From the NCBI GenBank assembly GCA_017964785.1, contig JAGCRH010000012.1, positions 1-32,852 on the forward strand: 32,852 nt of DNA, read 5' to 3'. The first letter of the stretch is position 1, and every line of letters starts with the position of its first letter. The translations under genes and the position numbers were made by a program. This document shows, piece after piece, positions 9,320 through 16,764 of the stretch. Under the pieces are notes generated by a model. That model ran no database searches and was not told where the DNA came from. It worked only from the letters and a program-made list of their open reading frames with translations. Origin of the DNA: Prevotella sp. (GTDB lineage: Bacteria; Bacteroidota; Bacteroidia; Bacteroidales; Bacteroidaceae).

Positions 9320-10360
9320 TTATTCCTCAGCAAAGGCTGCTGCCTCGGCTTCGGCAATGATATCCTCACGCGATTTTTCCTTGTGGGTGATATCGGAAAG
9401 GTCGAACTCTTCCTCAGAGGTGAGAGGTGAGGGGTGAGAGGTGAGAGATTTTTTTTCTGGCTCCCTTTTGGGCTTAATGATTTCTCTTACCTCTGACCTC
9501 TCACCACTTACCTCTGAAATGATAAAATCCTCTTGCTCCTTCTCTGGATCAGGCACCAGCATCATGGGTTCCTCTTCCATCTTCGTACGGTCGGACTTGG
9601 CCTTAAAGATGGCATCAATGAACTGCGGTTCGCACTTCAATTTCTGCAACGTGTCCTTCGAAGCCAATTGCTGGGCCTCTTTTTTTGAATAGCCGGAACC
9701 TTTCTCGCCCTCTACGCCTTCAAGCAGTACCTGGAAACTGAATATCGGACTGCCATTATCGTCCTTCTTCTGTTTCAGCATCCGGTACTCCATGCGTACC
9801 TTGTTCTTCTGGCTCCACTCCAAGAGTTTCGACTTGAAGTTGACCTCCTTGAAAGCCACCTTGTCGAGATTGATGTATTTGCCCAGCACCCGATGCTCCC
9901 AGAACCACATACAGGTATCATAGCCCCGATCCAGATAGATGGCTCCCACCAGTGCCTCGAAGGCATTGCCACCTACGTAACTGTTGTGCGAGTTGCTGTG
10001 ACCTGCGGAGAGGATGAGTTGCGAGAGGCCCATCTCGCTAGCTAGTTTACCCAATGTCTCACGAGAGACAAGTTTCGAACGGGTATTCGTCAGAAAACCC
10101 TCGCGCTTGCCCTCATAGTGGCGATAGACGATATGGCCTACAGCCGCATCGAGGATGGCGTCACCCAAAAACTCCAACCGTTCATTGTTGAGAGGCTTGC
10201 CTTTGTCGTTGCGCTTACCGATGCTCTTGTGCATCAGGGCCTGACGGTAGTACTCGATGTTATGGGGATAGAAGCCCAATATCTCGTAGAGAGCCGAAAA
10301 AAGCTCCTTTTCCTTGCGGAAAGGGAGCCTTATTCTGTCAATGATATTATTAATCCACAT
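9320..10360 (-). CDS. rnc: ribonuclease III with a long repeat-containing C-terminal tail
   Basis: Cuts double-stranded RNA in rRNA maturation and mRNA decay. ATG 10360 (MWINNIIDRI) is chosen because it overlaps the fabF end by 11 bases; the frame extends upstream only into fabF. The catalytic domain is about 20-155, with NERLEFLGDA at 59-68 carrying E60, E63 and D67. The second site has N132 and E135 in GNAFEAL, so Asn stands where E. coli has Asp114. I recall this as usual in Bacteroidales. The dsRNA-binding domain is about 172-243. Residues 244-346 form a charged tail absent from most RNase III. Residues 282-293 and 305-316 of it are encoded by the two arms of an inverted 7-bp-unit repeat. 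The gene sits third in acpP-fabF-rnc-murQ. Confidence 0.94.
   Translation of the reverse strand: MWINNIIDRIRLPFRKEKELFSALYEILGFYPHNIEYYRQALMHKSIGKRNDKGKPLNNERLEFLGDAILDAAVGHIVYRHYEGKREGFLTNTRSKLVSRETLGKLASEMGLSQLILSAGHSNSHNSYVGGNAFEALVGAIYLDRGYDTCMWFWEHRVLGKYINLDKVAFKEVNFKSKLLEWSQKNKVRMEYRMLKQKKDDNGSPIFSFQVLLEGVEGEKGSGYSKKEAQQLASKDTLQKLKCEPQFIDAIFKAKSDRTKMEEEPMMLVPDPEKEQEDFIISEVSGERSEVREIIKPKREPEKKSLTSHPSPLTSEEEFDLSDITHKEKSREDIIAEAEAAAFAEE
9415..9516. repeat. inverted pair of 7-bp tandem repeats inside rnc
   Basis: Arms of 33 bp (9415-9447 and 9484-9516) match as inverted repeats at 28 of 33 positions. The spacer is 36 bp. Each arm is about four and a half copies of a 7-bp unit, TCTCACC or its complement GGTGAGA. 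Both arms are translated in frame in the RNase III tail. In the transcript they could form a mismatched hairpin. Confidence 0.85.
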
Positions 10361-11612
10361 ATTTACGGAATACCACACAAGCATTGTGGCCACCGAAACC
10401 GAAGGTGTTGCTGAGTCCGGCACGCACCTCACGCTTCTGAGCCTTGTTGAATGTGAAGTTCAGGTTGTAGTCGATATCGGGATCCTCGTCGCCCTCCTCG
10501 TGATTGATGGTGGGAGGAACGATGTCGTTCTTCACTGCGAGGACAGTAGCCATTGCCTCAACGGCTCCGGCAGCACCCAGCAGGTGACCCGTCATCGACT
10601 TTGTAGATGAGATATTCAGTTTGTAGGCAGCCTCGCCAAACACCTCCTTGATGGCCTTGGCCTCAGAGATATCACCCACATGGGTAGAAGTACCGTGAAC
10701 ATTGATATAATCAATCTCGTCAGGCTGCATGCCTGCATCTTCGAGGGCACTCTGCATCACCAGTTTAGCACCTAAGCCCTCAGGATGGGAAGCCGTGATA
10801 TGATGGGCGTCGGCACTCATACCGGCACCAACCATCTCAGCATAGATCTTCGCACCACGAGCCTTGGCATGCTCCAACTCTTCAAGAATCAGACAACCGG
10901 CACCCTCGCCCATGATGAACCCGTCGCGACTGGCACTGAACGGACGGCTGGCCTTCTCTGGCTCATCGTTGCGGGTAGAGAGGGCGTGCATGGCATTGAA
11001 GCCGCCTACACCACAGGCACAGATGGCTGCCTCAGCACCACCGGCAACGATGGCATTTGCCTTACCTAAGCGAATCAGATTGAAGGCGTCAGCCAGTGCA
11101 TTCGATGAAGAGGCACAAGCGGAAGCAGTGATATAGTTGGGACCGTGGAAGCCATACTGGATACTAATCTGTCCAGCAGCAATGTCGGCAATCATCTTCG
11201 GAATGAAGAAGGGGTTGAACTTCGGGCCGTCAGCCTGATGCACGGCATAATAACCCACCTCCTCCTCGAAAGTCTTGATACCACCGATACCAACACCGAA
11301 GACAACACCGATACGGTTCTTGTCTACTGTTTCCAAATCCATGCCACAGTCGTCTACGGCCTGCTTGGCAGCAATCATTGCCAACTGTGTATAACGGTCC
11401 ATCTTACGGGCCTCCTTGCGGTCGAGGTAGTCGTTCACGTTGAGGTTCTTGACCTCACAGGCGAACTGTGTCTTAAACAGACTTGCATCGAAAAGTGTAA
11501 TAGGTGCTGCGCCGCTAACTCCGTTGATGAGGTTATTCCACATCTCGTCAGGAGTGTTGCCGACTGGTGTCACTGCGCCCAGACCTGTTACAACTACTCT
11601 TTTTAATTCCAT
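10350..11612 (-). CDS. fabF: 3-oxoacyl-ACP synthase II FabF
   Basis: Condenses malonyl-ACP with acyl-ACP in fatty-acid elongation, in the cytoplasm. The thiolase-fold protein has 420 residues, the usual length. The catalytic triad is C166 in ITASACASSSNA, H306 in NVHGTSTHVGD, and H343 in TGHLLGAAGA. The start VVVTGLGAVTPVG and the end GLSNTFGFGGHNACVVFRKY are typical. It follows acpP, with only a 106-base gap that is nearly filled by an inverted repeat ending 8 bases before the fabF ATG. Its 3' end overlaps rnc. Confidence 0.97.
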   Translation of the reverse strand: MELKRVVVTGLGAVTPVGNTPDEMWNNLINGVSGAAPITLFDASLFKTQFACEVKNLNVNDYLDRKEARKMDRYTQLAMIAAKQAVDDCGMDLETVDKNRIGVVFGVGIGGIKTFEEEVGYYAVHQADGPKFNPFFIPKMIADIAAGQISIQYGFHGPNYITASACASSSNALADAFNLIRLGKANAIVAGGAEAAICACGVGGFNAMHALSTRNDEPEKASRPFSASRDGFIMGEGAGCLILEELEHAKARGAKIYAEMVGAGMSADAHHITASHPEGLGAKLVMQSALEDAGMQPDEIDYINVHGTSTHVGDISEAKAIKEVFGEAAYKLNISSTKSMTGHLLGAAGAVEAMATVLAVKNDIVPPTINHEEGDEDPDIDYNLNFTFNKAQKREVRAGLSNTFGFGGHNACVVFRKYVD

Positions 11613-11620
11613 AAATGTAA

Positions 11621-11708
11621 AATTGAAAAATTGAAAAATTGAAAAATTGAAGAACGAATCCAGGATGAAGCCTGAACTTCAATTCTTCAATTCTTCAATC
11701 CTTCAATT
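11621..11708 (-). promoter_or_regulatory. 32-bp RNA hairpin between acpP and fabF
   Basis: The left arm 11621-11652 is four copies of an 8-bp unit AATTGAAA. The right arm 11677-11708 is four copies of the complement with G (unit CTTCAATT). In the minus-strand transcript the four A/G differences become G-U pairs, so all 32 positions can pair: 28 Watson-Crick and 4 wobble. The 24-base loop contains a further CAGG/CCTG stem. The hairpin starts about 10 bases after the acpP stop and ends 8 bases before the fabF start. It has no T-run like a terminator. It is a likely RNase III substrate or a block to fabF translation; the function is inferred. Confidence 0.8.
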
Positions 11709-11718
11709 CTGAGTTATC

Positions 11719-11955
11719 TTATTTTGCGTTCTCCTCGATATAAGCGATAGCGTCACCTACTGTACCGATCTTCTCAGCCTTATCGTCGGGGATAGAAATA
11801 CCAAACTCCTTCTCAAATTCCATAATGAGTTCTACGGTATCCAGTGAATCTGCACCCAGATCATTTGTGAAACTTGCCTCTGGCTTTACCTCAGCCTCAT
11901 CAACACCCAGTTTGTCTACGATAATAGCCTTTACTTTGCTTTCAATTTCTGACAT
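11719..11955 (-). CDS. acpP: acyl carrier protein
   Basis: Carries growing acyl chains on a phosphopantetheine arm in fatty-acid synthesis. At 78 residues it is acidic throughout, with the attachment Ser S37 in the canonical [18 protein letters not shown]. The fold is a four-helix bundle, full length. It is the first gene of the minus-strand operon acpP-fabF-rnc-murQ and has a Bacteroidota promoter 75-106 bases upstream. The hairpin in the acpP-fabF gap would allow a stable short acpP transcript, in line with the high level of ACP needed relative to FabF and RNase III (inference). Confidence 0.97.
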   Translation of the reverse strand: MSEIESKVKAIIVDKLGVDEAEVKPEASFTNDLGADSLDTVELIMEFEKEFGISIPDDKAEKIGTVGDAIAYIEENAK

Positions 11956-12029
11956 AATTTTCTTTCTTTAAAATGTTAATAATGTATTTGCTATCTTGAA
12001 AATTTTGCGGTTTTTCCGCTTTCGGGGTG

Positions 12030-12061
12030 CAAAGTAACACATTTTCTTCGAGTTACGCAAA
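12030..12061 (-). promoter_or_regulatory. promoter of the acpP operon
   Basis: Read on the minus strand: TTTG (12061-12058), a 20-bp gap, then TTACTTTG (12037-12030), one base off TAnnTTTG. The start would give a leader of about 70 bases, with a small GCGG/CCGC hairpin at 12007-12019. Confidence 0.6.
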
Positions 12062-12183
12062 CTTTTTAAGGAAAAAGTGACACTACTTTGCACATTTGGG
12101 GTGTGATTGTGCAAAAAATTGACCTTTTTGTGTGCGTTACCAGTGATAAAAATGCAAAATTAGATGAAATTATCCGTAATTAG

Positions 12184-12214
12184 TTGGTTAATTGAAAAAG
12201 TTTCCGTAGTTTTG
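12184..12214 (+). promoter_or_regulatory. promoter of the DUF4254/glycosyltransferase operon
   Basis: TTG at 12184-12186, a 20-bp gap, then TAGTTTTG at 12207-12214 followed by C. The ATG at 12241 lies 26 bases on. It fits the same promoter type as others in the window. Confidence 0.65.
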
Positions 12215-12240
12215 CACCTAAGAAACAATTTTATATCAAA

Positions 12241-12843
12241 ATGTCGTTTACCGAGCACGCTAATCAGATCTTCAATCAGGTGATCAGTGACTATCATCTG
12301 ACTGATAATATTGATACGCCTATCCACAATCCCTATGATAGGGAGAGTATTGACCATAGTCTCTATCTGAAATGCTGGATTGACACAGTTCAGTGGCACT
12401 TCGAGGATATCATACGTGACCCTCAAATCAATCCGACGGAGGCTCTTGCCTTGAAGCGTCGTATTGACCGCAGCAATCAGGACCGTACGGATCTGGTGGA
12501 GGAAATCGATTCCTACTTCCGTCAGTTGTATAGTGAGGTGACACCACTGCCTGATGCCCGACTCAATACAGAAAGTCCTGCCTGGGCTGTGGATCGTCTG
12601 AGTATCCTGGCCCTGAAAATCTACCACATGCAGGAACAGGTGGAGCGTAAGGATGTCAAGGCAGAGCATATTGCCAAGTGTCAGGCTAAACTCGATGTGC
12701 TTTTGGAACAGCAGAAAGACCTGTCGCTGGCCATCGACCAATTATTGGAAGATATTGAGGCTGGCAGAAAGTATATGAAGGTGTATCGTCAGATGAAGAT
12801 GTACAACGATCCTTCAACAAATCCGATATTTTATAAGAAGTGA
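12241..12843 (+). CDS. DUF4254 family protein
   Basis: A 200-residue soluble, mostly helical protein recognised as DUF4254 from the long Gln/Glu/Arg-rich helices and segments such as NPYDRESIDHSLYLKCWIDTVQWH and ALALKRRIDRSNQDRTDLVE. It has no signal peptide. The family is found next to family 9 glycosyltransferases in Bacteroidota, which is the case here: the next gene starts inside this stop codon (GTGA). A role in lipopolysaccharide or glycan assembly with that enzyme is inferred from the pairing; no catalytic motif is visible. Confidence 0.88.
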   Translation: MSFTEHANQIFNQVISDYHLTDNIDTPIHNPYDRESIDHSLYLKCWIDTVQWHFEDIIRDPQINPTEALALKRRIDRSNQDRTDLVEEIDSYFRQLYSEVTPLPDARLNTESPAWAVDRLSILALKIYHMQEQVERKDVKAEHIAKCQAKLDVLLEQQKDLSLAIDQLLEDIEAGRKYMKVYRQMKMYNDPSTNPIFYKK

Positions 12844-13892
12844 AAAAGGAGCATATACTGGTTATCCGTTTCTCGTCGTTAGGCGATGTGGCTATGACTG
12901 TACCTGTGGTATGGGCATTGGCACACCAGTATCCAGATATCCGCATCACGGTACTGAGCCGCAAATATGCCAGAACCCTGTTCGACGACCTTGCTCCCAA
13001 TGTGAATTTCATGGAGGCGGACTTGAAGGTAGAGTATCACGGCATCAGGGGCCTGAACTCTCTCTACCGTCGACTGGCAGCCAAACAGTTTACAAAGGTG
13101 GCAGACCTGCACAACGTGCTCCGTTCGGAATATCTCCGTATGCGCTTTAATCTGGGACGTTATCGGGTGGAGCATATCAACAAGCATCGGAAAGACCGTC
13201 GTCATCTGGTTTCACAGAAAAAGAAGTCTATGCAACAACTTCCCACCTCTTTTAATAATTATATAGAGGTATTCGAACGCTTGGGCTATCCTGTTGACAT
13301 CAGCCAGTTCCATAGCATCTTCCCAGAAGAAGGCGGCAACCTCAATCTGTTGCCCAAGGAGATAGGACCCAAGAAAGACTTTGAACAGTGGATAGGCATT
13401 GCGCCCTTTGCTGCCCACGAGGGAAAGATTTACCCCCCACGACTGATGGAACAGGTGATCCATCAGTTATTGGAGAAAAATCCCCAATGCCGTATCTTCT
13501 TCTTCGGACGAGGCGAACAAGAAGACAAATATTTCAGTCTTTGGAGCGCCCAGTATCGGCAATGTATCAATGCCAGCCGCTATTGCGAGAATATGTACCA
13601 AGAACTCATCATTATGAGTCATCTGGATGTAATGCTCTCAATGGACTCTGCCAATATGCACCTGGCTTCGCTCACTGCCGTACCTGTGGTCAGTGTCTGG
13701 GGAGCCACCCATCCGTATGCCGGTTTTATGGGATTCAAACAACCGAAGGATAATGCCATCCAACTGGACCTTGACTGTCGTCCGTGCAGTATCTATGGTC
13801 AGAAACCCTGTCAACGTGGCGACTATGCTTGCTTAAAGAACATTCCGCCAGAGCGGATTGTTGAGAGAATAACAACCATCATTAATAACTAA
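12840..13892 (+). CDS. family 9 glycosyltransferase (heptosyltransferase-like)
   Basis: Glycosyltransferase of the ADP-heptose:LPS heptosyltransferase family, expected to add a sugar to the lipopolysaccharide core or another surface glycan at the inner face of the cytoplasmic membrane. The protein has 350 residues. The N-terminal Rossmann opening ILVIRFSSLGDVAMTVPVVWALAHQYPD is typical, as are WIGIAPFAAHEGKIYPPRLM in the middle and the nucleotide-sugar site segment SMDSANMHLASLTAVPVVSVWGATHP. The GTG start overlaps the DUF4254 stop by 4 bases, so translation is coupled. The C-terminal CRPCSIYGQKPCQRGDYACL has four cysteines, common in Bacteroidota members. The donor sugar is not known. Confidence 0.92.
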   Translation: MKKEHILVIRFSSLGDVAMTVPVVWALAHQYPDIRITVLSRKYARTLFDDLAPNVNFMEADLKVEYHGIRGLNSLYRRLAAKQFTKVADLHNVLRSEYLRMRFNLGRYRVEHINKHRKDRRHLVSQKKKSMQQLPTSFNNYIEVFERLGYPVDISQFHSIFPEEGGNLNLLPKEIGPKKDFEQWIGIAPFAAHEGKIYPPRLMEQVIHQLLEKNPQCRIFFFGRGEQEDKYFSLWSAQYRQCINASRYCENMYQELIIMSHLDVMLSMDSANMHLASLTAVPVVSVWGATHPYAGFMGFKQPKDNAIQLDLDCRPCSIYGQKPCQRGDYACLKNIPPERIVERITTIINN

Positions 13893-13904
13893 AAAAGTAC
13901 GATT

Positions 13905-14069
13905 ATGAAAAAGTATGTATGCGACGTTTGTGGTTACGTGTATGATCCGGCAGAAGGTGATGCCGATGGCGGCATCGCTCCCGGCACAGCCTTCGAAGAC
14001 ATCCCTGAGGATTGGGTCTGCCCCGTCTGCGGAGTCGGCAAGAGTGATTTCTCACCCGTTGAAGAGTAA
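13905..14069 (+). CDS. rubredoxin
   Basis: A 54-residue iron-binding electron carrier. The two knuckles CDVCGY (C6, C9) and CPVCGV (C39, C42) hold one Fe with four Cys. The intervening [28 protein letters not shown] is the standard rubredoxin core. It starts 12 bases after the glycosyltransferase stop and ends before a strong terminator, so it is probably cotranscribed with a glycan gene to which it has no obvious link. In anaerobes rubredoxin often serves oxygen and peroxide reductases. Confidence 0.97.
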   Translation: MKKYVCDVCGYVYDPAEGDADGGIAPGTAFEDIPEDWVCPVCGVGKSDFSPVEE

Positions 14070-14117
14070 AGTGGTTTTTAGGCAGTCAGTTACCGCCAGA
14101 TAGTAGTGCCGTCATTA

Positions 14118-14157
14118 AAAAAGTACTGTCGTAGTGAAGATTACGACAGTACTTTTT
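14118..14157 (+). terminator. rho-independent terminator after rubredoxin
   Basis: A perfect 16-bp stem, 14118-14133 with 14142-14157, 8-base loop. It starts with an A-run and ends in TTTTT, so it works on the plus strand and possibly in both directions. Confidence 0.88.
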
Positions 14158-14160
14158 CGT

Positions 14161-14382
14161 CTATTTGATGACTCTTTTTCTACCATTGTTTATATACACA
14201 CCCTTTGTCGGCACGTTCACACGTCGTCCCTGCAAGTCGAACCAACTGTCTGAATGTTCAGCGTCAATTGTCTTGATACCTGTTGCCTCGCCATTGATGT
14301 TGAACGATATGCCACGATATCGAGCAGAGGCTGCTGGCGGATTGTAAGTTCCACGACACGATTTCCTGACCTCGAAAAACCT
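14161..14382 (-). pseudogene. C-terminal remnant of a secreted protein
   Basis: The minus-strand frame from 14382 to the stop at 14161-14163 has 73 codons, is preceded by an in-frame stop at 14383-14385, and has no start. It reads as the tail of a Prevotella-type secreted protein: SWFDLQGRRVNVP, then KGVYINNGRKRVIK at the very end. This matches the tail pattern of the xylanase and the CotH protein here. The sequence upstream to about 14460 shows no continuation in any frame that I could follow. The rest of the gene seems lost. Confidence 0.65.
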
Positions 14383-14507
14383 TCACCAGAATCTGGGACA
14401 AGAAAAACCTACCTCAGGAAATCATCACCCAAATAGGGTCACTTGCAAAAGGCTGTGTTTAAACGCATTCATTCGTCTATCTTTCATCCTCCCACCGGGG
14501 TAAAGTC

Positions 14508-14567
14508 AGCCCAAATCTCGGGCACGCTTATGCACCCCGGGCAGAAGTATGCCCGAAATCTCAGGCA
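14508..14567. repeat. cluster of short palindromes
   Basis: Two similar imperfect palindromes in the same orientation, 14508-14524 (AGCCCAAATCTCGGGCA) and 14550-14567 (TGCCCGAAATCTCAGGCA), with a further hairpin CGGGCA-6-TGCCCG at 14538-14555 between them. The block is GC-rich in an AT-rich gap. It resembles a repetitive extragenic palindrome, but copies elsewhere cannot be checked. The rest of 14383-14743 holds no gene I can support. Confidence 0.5.
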
Positions 14568-14743
14568 TAAAAAAACGAGTCCGGAATGGCTCTATCTGAT
14601 TCTTGGTTGATGATTACAGATTAGGAATAATGACAATCCTATAGAATGACAGAAAGACAAACTTGAAAGTACACAAGGTTTTTCTTATGTCCCTCCAAAT
14701 GGCAAAAAAGCAAGTTCACGGAATCCTTTTGAATTCTGCCGAG

Positions 14744-16702
14744 TTACTCCTCAAACACATATCCAAAGCCAGTACGGCTGACGATATTCTGAGCATATAC
14801 CCCCAGTTTTTTACGAAGACGGGTTATGTTGACATTGACAGTACGGTCAGTGACGATGACGCCTGCCCAAACGGTATCCATCAGTTGCTGGCGTGAGAGT
14901 ACCTTTCCACGATTAGTCAGAAGCAGATGGAGCAATTCGAACTCTGTACGTGTCAGGTTGACGGGATTGCCATCAATGGTGGTAGTCTTCTTGTCGAGGT
15001 TCAAACTCAAGCCATTATAGTTAAGCAGATGCTTACCTAGACGGGCTTCAACGATATTCATGACATAGTCGCCGATTTTCTCACAGTCAGCCACTATGTC
15101 GTTATAGAGTGTGCCAATAGCATAAGAATACTGATGTGAGTTAACCCCCACGACGATTTCACCCTTGAGTTGGTTGCGAAGTTCATTGATGTCGTTCTCG
15201 ATAGAAAGAGAATCTGCCAACGACAGATCTTTGCGCCGTCCGCTCACCACAACAATCATCTGTACTACAGCCTCATTCACCAGTCTGAGCATTTCATGCA
15301 GTCTGACGTATTGCTCAGCAGTGAAGTCATCCTTACTCTCACGCAGATGGTTGACTGTGCGGGCCATCTTGTAACAGGCATCACCAATAGATTCCAGTTC
15401 TCCTATCTGACGAAGTATCACTCGGGTCTTATCCTTTGTCTCGTCAGACAGGTGCTCATTGCCCACTTGCTCGAGATAATTCGCAATCTCTATTTCCATG
15501 TTATCGGCGATGGTCTCGTAACGTTCGATACGTGCATACTGACTTTCAAACTCTTTCTTGTCCTTCTCGTCTATCAGTACACTTGTCATCCCAAACATAC
15601 GAAGCATACGCTCGGCAAAATGCACGATTTCCTTCTGTGCCTGAAGTACCGCAATCTCTGGAGTCTGTATCACACCACCACTGATGAAGTGCAGCGTCGT
15701 GGGTTGTTTGGCTTCCTCTTTTTTTTCTGGCAGAAGTCTGCAGACAATCTGCTCCATCTGTGGAATCAGGCCGATGAGCAATGCTGTGTTAAGGACATTA
15801 AAACAGGTGTGGAACATGGCCAGTACAACAGGTATCCGCTCTGGCTGTCCTGCCATGGAGGGATTATAGCCGACAAGGCTGCACACCATATCGACAAAAG
15901 GATAGAACACGACGAGCACCCAGATGACACCGAAAACATTAAACAACAGGTGAGCCAATGCAGCCCGTCGTGCCTCAGTACCAGCACCAAGTGCCGCAAG
16001 ATTAGCAGTTGCCGTTGTTCCTATATTCTCACCCATCACCAGGGCAATGCCCATATAGATAGGTAGCACACCCGTTGAACAGAGCAGAATGGTAATGGCC
16101 ATCACCGCTGCTGACGACTGCACCACACAGGTAATGATAGTGCCAGCAGCCAGAAAGGCAAGGATGGTGAGATAACTGCCAGTATCAAACGATGCAAAGA
16201 AACTGACCACAGCGGCATTGTGAGCCAAGTCCATGTCACGCCCCACGCTACTCAACATAACCAGCGACCAGAATAGAAATGCCAGTCCGAAGAGGAGATC
16301 GCCTGCTACACGATGACGTTTCTTGTAGATGAGCACCATACCAATAAGGAAAGCAGGGAACACAATGACAGTCAGGTCAAGATTATAACCTAACGACATG
16401 ATCCAGGCTGTGAGTGTAGTGCCGATATTGGCACCCATGATAACAGAGATGGCCTGTGCCAGCGTGAGTAGTCCTGCTGAGACAAATGATACAGTCATAA
16501 CTGTCGTGGCTGATGATGACTGCACCGCACAGGTTACCATCGTACCTGTCAACATGCCACTCAATCGGTTGCCCGTCATTCGGGCCAATATGTGCCTTAA
16601 ACTTGGTCCTGCCAATTTCTGCAAGGCATCACTCATCGTCTTCATGCCGTAAATAAGCAATGCCAGCGAGCCAAGCAGCCTGAAAAACAATTCAATCTTC
16701 AT
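14744..16702 (-). CDS. Na/Pi cotransporter fused to PhoU-like and OmpR-type DNA-binding domains
   Basis: One unbroken 652-residue frame with three parts. Residues 1-320 are an NptA-type Na/phosphate transporter: many membrane segments and the two inverted-repeat signatures QSSSATT (61-67) and QSSAAV (195-200), plus GANIGTT (90-96) and GENIGTT (224-230). Residues about 350-555 are PhoU-like helices with ELESIGDACYKMAR and DCEKIGDYVMNIVEA, as is usual in this family. Residues about 562-651 are a complete OmpR/PhoB winged helix: LTRTEFELLHLLLTNRGKVL, then DRTVNVNITRLRKKLG and SRTGFGYVF. There is no receiver domain. Typical family members end after the PhoU part (about 550-570 residues). It has its own promoter with two direct repeats upstream. 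The domains are clear; a joint sensor-transporter-regulator role is inferred. Confidence 0.93.
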   Translation of the reverse strand: MKIELFFRLLGSLALLIYGMKTMSDALQKLAGPSLRHILARMTGNRLSGMLTGTMVTCAVQSSSATTVMTVSFVSAGLLTLAQAISVIMGANIGTTLTAWIMSLGYNLDLTVIVFPAFLIGMVLIYKKRHRVAGDLLFGLAFLFWSLVMLSSVGRDMDLAHNAAVVSFFASFDTGSYLTILAFLAAGTIITCVVQSSAAVMAITILLCSTGVLPIYMGIALVMGENIGTTATANLAALGAGTEARRAALAHLLFNVFGVIWVLVVFYPFVDMVCSLVGYNPSMAGQPERIPVVLAMFHTCFNVLNTALLIGLIPQMEQIVCRLLPEKKEEAKQPTTLHFISGGVIQTPEIAVLQAQKEIVHFAERMLRMFGMTSVLIDEKDKKEFESQYARIERYETIADNMEIEIANYLEQVGNEHLSDETKDKTRVILRQIGELESIGDACYKMARTVNHLRESKDDFTAEQYVRLHEMLRLVNEAVVQMIVVVSGRRKDLSLADSLSIENDINELRNQLKGEIVVGVNSHQYSYAIGTLYNDIVADCEKIGDYVMNIVEARLGKHLLNYNGLSLNLDKKTTTIDGNPVNLTRTEFELLHLLLTNRGKVLSRQQLMDTVWAGVIVTDRTVNVNITRLRKKLGVYAQNIVSRTGFGYVFEE

Positions 16703-16725
16703 ACCTTTGTTATATTATTACGCTG

Positions 16726-16757
16726 CAAAGATACAAAAACGAACTAGGACGGACAAA
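16726..16757 (-). promoter_or_regulatory. promoter of the transporter-regulator fusion gene
   Basis: Read on the minus strand: TTTG (16757-16754), 20 bp, TATCTTTG (16733-16726) followed by C. The ATG at 16702 is 23 bases beyond. An exact match to the Bacteroidota consensus. Confidence 0.75.
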
Positions 16758-16764
16758 AAAAGAC

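Noticed and set aside
10361-10432. Earlier start for rnc inside fabF
   Set aside because: The extra 24 residues do not match RNase III and lie wholly within fabF coding sequence.
11621-11708. acpP-fabF hairpin as a rho-independent terminator
   Set aside because: The stem is AT-rich with no GC-rich core and no T-run after it on the minus strand; an RNA-processing site fits better.
14601-14630. GATTACAGATTAG near the end of the fusion gene as a second operator
   Set aside because: The spacing is 8 bp rather than 11 and it lies downstream of the gene; probably chance.
14663-14896. Plus-strand open frame at the end of the transporter gene
   Set aside because: It runs antisense through the winged-helix codons and has no recognisable motif; taken as a shadow of the real gene.
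15035-15065. Frameshift or gene end between the PhoU-like and winged-helix parts
   Set aside because: The frame is continuous with no stop, and no start codon or promoter is seen at the junction that would make a separate gene.
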